Shown one piece after another: positions 60,331 through 64,000 of a DNA stretch of 64,000 nt (position 1 is its first letter; every line of letters begins with the position of its first letter). Both the position numbers and the translations under genes were made by a program. Location: positions 62,001 through 126,000 of the forward strand of contig JASBTD010000053.1 of assembly GCA_030148605.1 (NCBI GenBank), given 5' to 3'. The notes beneath the pieces were generated by a model. It made no database searches and had not been told where the DNA came from. It worked only from the letters and a program-made list of their open reading frames with translations. This stretch comes from Erythrobacter sp. GTDB taxonomy: Bacteria; Pseudomonadota; Alphaproteobacteria; Sphingomonadales; Sphingomonadaceae.

Positions 60331-61398
60331 ATGCAAATACCCGCCGAACGTCTTGACCAGATCGCGCATCGCTTCGCCGAGCTTGAAGCGCGCATGGCGA
60401 GCGGAACGCTCGAAGGCGAAGCTTTCGTGCAGGCGAGCCGCGACTATGCCGAGCTGGAACCCGTCGCCAAGACCGCTGCCGAAGTGAAGGCCATGCGCGA
60501 GGAGATTGCGGGGCTGGAGGACATGCTCGGCGATCCCGAAATGAAGGCCATGGCGGAAGAAGAACTGGCGGAAATCCGCGAGAAGCTGCCCGAGGCCGAA
60601 CGCAAGCTTGCTATCGCCATGCTGCCCAAGGACAGCGCTGACAGCAAGCCCGCCATGCTGGAAATCCGCGCCGGCACGGGCGGCGATGAAGCGGCGCTGT
60701 TCGCAGGCGATCTCTATCGCATGTATGAGCGCTTTGCAGCGGAACAGGGCTGGAAGGTCGAACCGGTCAGCATGAACGCCAGCGAAGTGGGCGGCTTCAA
60801 GGAGATCGTCGCCAATGTGACCGGCCAGGGCGTGTTCGCGAAGCTCAAATTCGAAAGCGGGGTGCACCGCGTGCAGCGCGTGCCCGAAACGGAAAGCGGC
60901 GGGCGCATCCACACTTCGGCCGCGACTGTGGCGGTGCTGCCAGAGCCCGATGAAGTTGACGTCCAGATCGATGCGAACGATCTGAAGATCGATACCTATC
61001 GCGCCAGCGGTGCGGGCGGCCAGCACGTCAACACCACGGACAGCGCGGTGCGGATCACGCACTTGCCCAGTGGGCTCGTCGTGACGTGCCAGGACGAGCG
61101 CAGCCAGCAGAAGAACCGCGTCAAGGCGATGCAGGTGCTGCGCGCGCGGCTTTACGAAACGATGCGCGATGAAGCGCAAGGCGAAGAGGCGGCAGCGCGC
61201 AAGGCGATGGTCGGTTCAGGCGACCGTTCCGAGCGCATCCGCACTTACAACTTCCCGCAAGGCCGCGTGACCGATCACCGGATCGGGCTGACGCTGCACA
61301 AGCTTGATGAAGTGCTCGCCGGGCCGGGCCTGGGCGAGCTGGTCGATGCGCTGATCGCAGAGGACGAGGCCAAGCGGCTGGCGGCGATGAGTGAGTGA
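60331..61398 (+). CDS. prfA: Peptide chain release factor 1
   Basis: A 355-residue RF1 that terminates at UAA and UAG. The catalytic GGQ sits in [21 protein letters not shown], and the codon-recognition domain 2 region ([22 protein letters not shown]) is typical of RF1. The length and the absence of a frameshift site distinguish it from RF2. It pairs with prmC downstream, whose product methylates the GGQ glutamine. RF3 (prfC) is at 712. Confidence 0.96.
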   Translation: MQIPAERLDQIAHRFAELEARMASGTLEGEAFVQASRDYAELEPVAKTAAEVKAMREEIAGLEDMLGDPEMKAMAEEELAEIREKLPEAERKLAIAMLPKDSADSKPAMLEIRAGTGGDEAALFAGDLYRMYERFAAEQGWKVEPVSMNASEVGGFKEIVANVTGQGVFAKLKFESGVHRVQRVPETESGGRIHTSAATVAVLPEPDEVDVQIDANDLKIDTYRASGAGGQHVNTTDSAVRITHLPSGLVVTCQDERSQQKNRVKAMQVLRARLYETMRDEAQGEEAAARKAMVGSGDRSERIRTYNFPQGRVTDHRIGLTLHKLDEVLAGPGLGELVDALIAEDEAKRLAAMSE

Positions 61399-61413
61399 TG
61401 TCAGCTCAAGTGC

Positions 61414-61486
61414 GTTCCTGCGAAAGCAGGAACCCTATGCGGAGAAGCCTTCCGTTATCCTCTCTGGACTCCTGCTTTCGCAGGAG
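61414..61486. repeat. Paired palindromes between prfA and prmC
   Basis: GTTCCTGC-GAAA-GCAGGAAC (61414-61433) and CTCCTGC-TTTC-GCAGGAG (61469-61486) are each perfect hairpins, and the two are reverse complements of each other over CCTGCGAAAGCAGG. The whole 73 bases can therefore fold as two small hairpins or one long one. This GAAAGCAGGA form is a repeat family seen between sphingomonad genes. Confidence 0.75.
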
Positions 61487-61506
61487 CGCAAGCCATTGGT
61501 GCATTG

Positions 61507-62328
61507 ATGACCGTCGCTGAAGCCATTCGCAGCGCAACCGGGCGCCTTTCCCAGACCAGCGATACCGCGCGGCTCGATGCCGAGCTGCTGATGGCGCATG
61601 CGTTGGGCGTGAGCCGGTCAGACATGCTGCTGAGGCATACCGGCGATCCGGTGCCTGCGGGCTTTGGTGCGCTGATAGATCGGCGTGCTGCTCGCGAGCC
61701 GGTTGCCTATATCCTTGGCGAGGCCGAGTTCTTCGGGCGCAGCTTCATCGTCACGCCCGATGTGCTGATCCCGCGTGGGGATAGCGAATGTGTGGTGGAG
61801 GTGGCGCTTGAGGTCGCCCCGTCGGTAGGCCGCGTGCTCGATTTGGGCACCGGTTCGGGGGCATTGCTGCTCACGTTACTGGCAGAGCGCGAGGGGCTGC
61901 AGGGCGTTGGCATCGATGCGTCATTGGGCGCGCTGGCAGTCGCGGCAGCCAACGCCGCACGGCTGGGATTGGCTGAACGTGCGCATATCCTCCATCGCGA
62001 CTGGCACGAAGCTGGTTGGGCGGGCGAACTGGGCCAGTTCGATCTGGTGATTGCCAACCCGCCCTATGTCGAAACCACGGCGCAGCTTGACCCCGATGTG
62101 CGCGATTTTGAACCCGCCAGCGCGCTATTTGCGGGTGAAGAGGGGCTTGACGACTATCGCGTGATCATCCCGCAACTGCGCCAGCTGTTGACAGATTCAG
62201 GGGCAGCGGTGCTGGAAATAGGCGCATCACAAGCCTCATCCGTCTCGCAAATTGCTGAAGCAGAGGGTTTTTCCGTTGCCGTGCGACAGGATCTGGCCGG
62301 GCGTGACCGCGCGCTGGTTCTGAGATAA
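61507..62328 (+). CDS. prmC: Release factor glutamine methyltransferase
   Basis: A 273-residue SAM enzyme methylating the GGQ glutamine of RF1 and RF2. The catalytic NPPY is in FDLVIANPPYVETT, the SAM-binding motif in VLDLGTGSGALLLTLLAE and the PrmC-specific YILGEAEFFGRSFIVTPDVLIPR is intact. The ATG at 61507 follows a TTG at 61504; ATG is preferred. It follows prfA, the standard order, with a repeat in between. Confidence 0.95.
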   Translation: MTVAEAIRSATGRLSQTSDTARLDAELLMAHALGVSRSDMLLRHTGDPVPAGFGALIDRRAAREPVAYILGEAEFFGRSFIVTPDVLIPRGDSECVVEVALEVAPSVGRVLDLGTGSGALLLTLLAEREGLQGVGIDASLGALAVAAANAARLGLAERAHILHRDWHEAGWAGELGQFDLVIANPPYVETTAQLDPDVRDFEPASALFAGEEGLDDYRVIIPQLRQLLTDSGAAVLEIGASQASSVSQIAEAEGFSVAVRQDLAGRDRALVLR

Positions 62329-62559
62329 ACACTTGGCAAAGACGATCGGGCAGGCTACCTCCGAATCAGTTCCCGGTTCGCCAGCGCGCAAACCGGCGGG
62401 CTAAGCTCCACATTTTCAAAGGTTTGAGCAGCGCGAATACGCCTGCGGGATCATGTGGATAGGACTGCTCCGTCCCATGGACAGAGCGCAAGTAAAGGGG
62501 TGAGATGACCCGCCGCCAGCGTTTGAGCGCGTGGGGGCCTCCAAAGAGGATGGATTTCC

Positions 62560-63180
62560 TTGAACAACAATCGCAGTAATCGTCGCCGCGGTCGCGGCAA
62601 CAATCGCAGTCAGGGCGGTGGCAACAGCGCTAACCGGATTGACAGCAGGGCACGTGGCAATGCGCCGCAGCTGCTCGACAAGTACAAGAAGCTGGCACAG
62701 GACGCGCAGCACAATGGTGACCGCGTACAGATGGAATATTATCTGCAATTCGCAGACCACTATTTCCGTGTGATCGCAGACAACAAGGCCCGTCAGGACG
62801 AAGCCAAGGCAAAGCGTCAGGACGAGCGCGGCCAATCAGACGACGATGAGGATGACGATGATGACGGCGATGATCGCCGCCGCTCGCGCAAGCCGCGCGG
62901 TGGTCGCGACAATCGCCGCGATGATGGTCCGAAAGAAGGCAAGCGTGGCAGCGAAGGTGAATCTGCCGACCAGTCGGATAGCGACGATGAAGACCAGAAG
63001 CCGCGCCGTTCACGCCGCAAGCCGCGTGAAGATGCGAATGGCTCAGCCGGTGAAATCGATGCCGCGGTCCTGCCACCGTCAATCGCAGCTCAGGATGATG
63101 GTGATGAAGCTCCGAAGCCACGCCGCCGCCGTCGCACAGTGAGCGAAGACAGCGGCGAAAGCGCTGAAGCGGCTGAATAA
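62560..63180 (+). CDS. DUF4167 protein with basic/acidic low-complexity tail
   Basis: A 206-residue protein from a TTG start with GAGGA upstream. The N-terminus is Arg/Asn/Gly-rich (NRRRGRGNNRSQGGGN); the DUF4167 core is APQLLDKYKKLAQDAQHNGDRVQMEYYLQFADHYFRVI (~35-75). The rest alternates acidic (SDDDEDDDDDGDD) and basic (RRRSRKPRGGRDNRR, RRRRRT) blocks and is surely disordered. Nucleic acid binding is likely; the family function is unknown. It is common near prmC in alphaproteobacteria. The 231-base gap upstream holds nothing recognised. Confidence 0.88.
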   Translation: MNNNRSNRRRGRGNNRSQGGGNSANRIDSRARGNAPQLLDKYKKLAQDAQHNGDRVQMEYYLQFADHYFRVIADNKARQDEAKAKRQDERGQSDDDEDDDDDGDDRRRSRKPRGGRDNRRDDGPKEGKRGSEGESADQSDSDDEDQKPRRSRRKPREDANGSAGEIDAAVLPPSIAAQDDGDEAPKPRRRRRTVSEDSGESAEAAE

Positions 63181-63223
63181 GTCGCGCTGATTTCAGACAA
63201 GCGAAAGGGGCGGCATCCGGACT

Positions 63224-64000
63224 ATGACTGAGCAGGTCATCCGGTTGTGGCATTACCTTCTGGCGCGTCCGCGCCTGTTCGCGCTGCTGCTTGGCGCAAT
63301 TTCATCTACGGGCTTAGCGCCGCTAGGAATTTGGCCAGTCGGGCTCGCTTGCATGGCTGGGCTGATCGCATTGCTGTGGCGCGCGCAAAGCTGGAAAAGC
63401 GCCACCGTCATCGGGTGGCTGTTCGGCTTTGCGCATCTGACAGTCGCCAATAACTGGATCGCGACTGCTTTCACTTACCAGTCTGAAATGCCGCAGTTCC
63501 TTGGCTGGCTGGCAGTGCCGCTGCTGTGCCTTTACCTGGCGGTTTATCCTGCGTTGGCTGCCTTGGCTGCGCACCTGATTGCGCGCAATGGCAGCTTGGC
63601 AAGCTTCGTTCTCGCCCTTGCAGGCGCATGGATCGTGACCGAATGGCTGCGCAGCTGGGTCTTCACCGGCTATCCCTGGCCGCCGCTTGGCCTGATGCTG
63701 CTGGGCGGGTTCGAAAACCCGGGAATTGCAGCGTTGCTGCCGTGGCTTGGCACATACGCGCTTTCAGGGCTGGTAATCGTGATTGCCGGATTGATCGCCT
63801 TGCTTGCCGGTCGCACGCAGTGGATCGGGTTGGCAGGGCTTGCCGCAATTCTTGCAGGCGCGATGCATGTTCCCATCACTGGCGAAGACGGCTCTGGTGA
63901 AGTTCCCTTTGCGCTGATCCAGCCGCTGATCCCGCAGGAAGAGCGCGAAGATGCAAGCAAGTTTGAAGCGCAATTCATTCGCACCGCGCAGCTGACTGCG
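63224..64000 (+). CDS. lnt: Apolipoprotein N-acyltransferase, N-terminal part (3' end outside window)
   Basis: An open frame from ATG 63224 to the window edge (259 codons) was missed by the track because it has no stop. It encodes several membrane helices (LFALLLGAISSTGLAPLGIWPVGLA) and Lnt motifs GFAHLTVANNWIATAFTYQ and TEWLRSWVFTGYPWPPLG. Near the window end the nitrilase-like catalytic domain begins (VPFALIQPLIPQEERE). Lnt adds the third acyl chain to lipoproteins in the inner membrane. Confidence 0.92.
   Translation, partial: MTEQVIRLWHYLLARPRLFALLLGAISSTGLAPLGIWPVGLACMAGLIALLWRAQSWKSATVIGWLFGFAHLTVANNWIATAFTYQSEMPQFLGWLAVPLLCLYLAVYPALAALAAHLIARNGSLASFVLALAGAWIVTEWLRSWVFTGYPWPPLGLMLLGGFENPGIAALLPWLGTYALSGLVIVIAGLIALLAGRTQWIGLAGLAAILAGAMHVPITGEDGSGEVPFALIQPLIPQEEREDASKFEAQFIRTAQLTA

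Noticed and set aside
62329-62559. Possible small RNA in the prmC-DUF4167 gap
   Set aside because: No strong hairpin with T-run, promoter or conserved motif could be identified by reading.
1-64000. CRISPR arrays, tRNA or rRNA genes, intact insertion sequences
   Set aside because: No regularly spaced direct repeats, no recognisable tRNA or rRNA sequence and no transposase ORF were seen by eye.

Overview
The window is a 64 kb stretch of GC-rich chromosome from an alphaproteobacterium, most likely a sphingomonad of the Erythrobacteraceae type. The evidence is a bacterial serine palmitoyltransferase with its acyl carrier protein (sphingolipid synthesis), CtrA and DivK, a single-cysteine DksA, DUF4167, DUF3572 and HIG1 proteins, a TonB-dependent receptor, and the remains of a gene transfer agent (GTA). 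Gene density is high and no tRNA, rRNA, CRISPR array or intact insertion sequence was recognised. Assignments rest on motifs read by eye, because no database search was possible.

Layout. 1-4.4 kb: end of pheT, prfC (RF3), an alpha/beta hydrolase, a PPOX-like protein and an EEP-family phosphatase. 4.5-6.4 kb: a sigma-54 promoter driving a P-II gene and amtB, closed by a strong terminator. 6.5-12.9 kb: TonB receptor, GNAT protein, then a leftward operon of hypothetical protein, fatty acid hydroxylase and GMC oxidoreductase whose 3' end is duplicated around a palindromic repeat. 13-22 kb: M20 amidohydrolase, DUF442 phosphatase, double cold-shock protein, argD-argF-hslO, queC, MFS transporter and SodC. 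22.6-26.8 kb: OmpA with a 31-proline linker, then a decayed GTA/prophage remnant. 27-31 kb: a YqaA protein, a Crp/Fnr regulator, a second hydroxylase, spt and its ACP, and divK. 31.4-34.6 kb: five coupled genes (DUF3572, HAD, RidA, GDPD, DUF482).

35-41 kb: dksA, a PilZ protein, a peptide-binding lipoprotein, DUF4112, and the kynA-kynB-kynU operon (tryptophan to anthranilate), followed by an AT-richer gap with a tiny membrane-peptide ORF and tandem hairpins. 41-52 kb: HNH nuclease, gluQRS, HIG1, PduO, 3-hydroxybutyryl-CoA dehydrogenase, DUF202, mutS, maeB, an ACT regulator, trmB and an MscS channel. 53-58 kb: ctrA, rpoN, lptB, a BON-MscS channel and ppa. 58.8-64 kb: hisS, prfA-prmC, DUF4167 and the start of lnt, separated by several families of palindromic repeats.

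How it fits together. rpoN is encoded in the same window as a consensus sigma-54 promoter for P-II/amtB. DivK and CtrA belong to one cell-cycle phosphorelay, and CtrA-like boxes lie upstream of ctrA, pilZ and dksA. prfA and prmC form a release-factor and methyltransferase pair. The spt/ACP pair, with a hydroxylase and a Crp-type regulator nearby, points to envelope sphingolipid synthesis. The most unusual pieces are the GTA remnant (terminase with one in-frame stop, apparent portal-tail gene fusion), the small-ORF locus at 40.8-41.2 kb, and the duplicated 3' end of the GMC gene.
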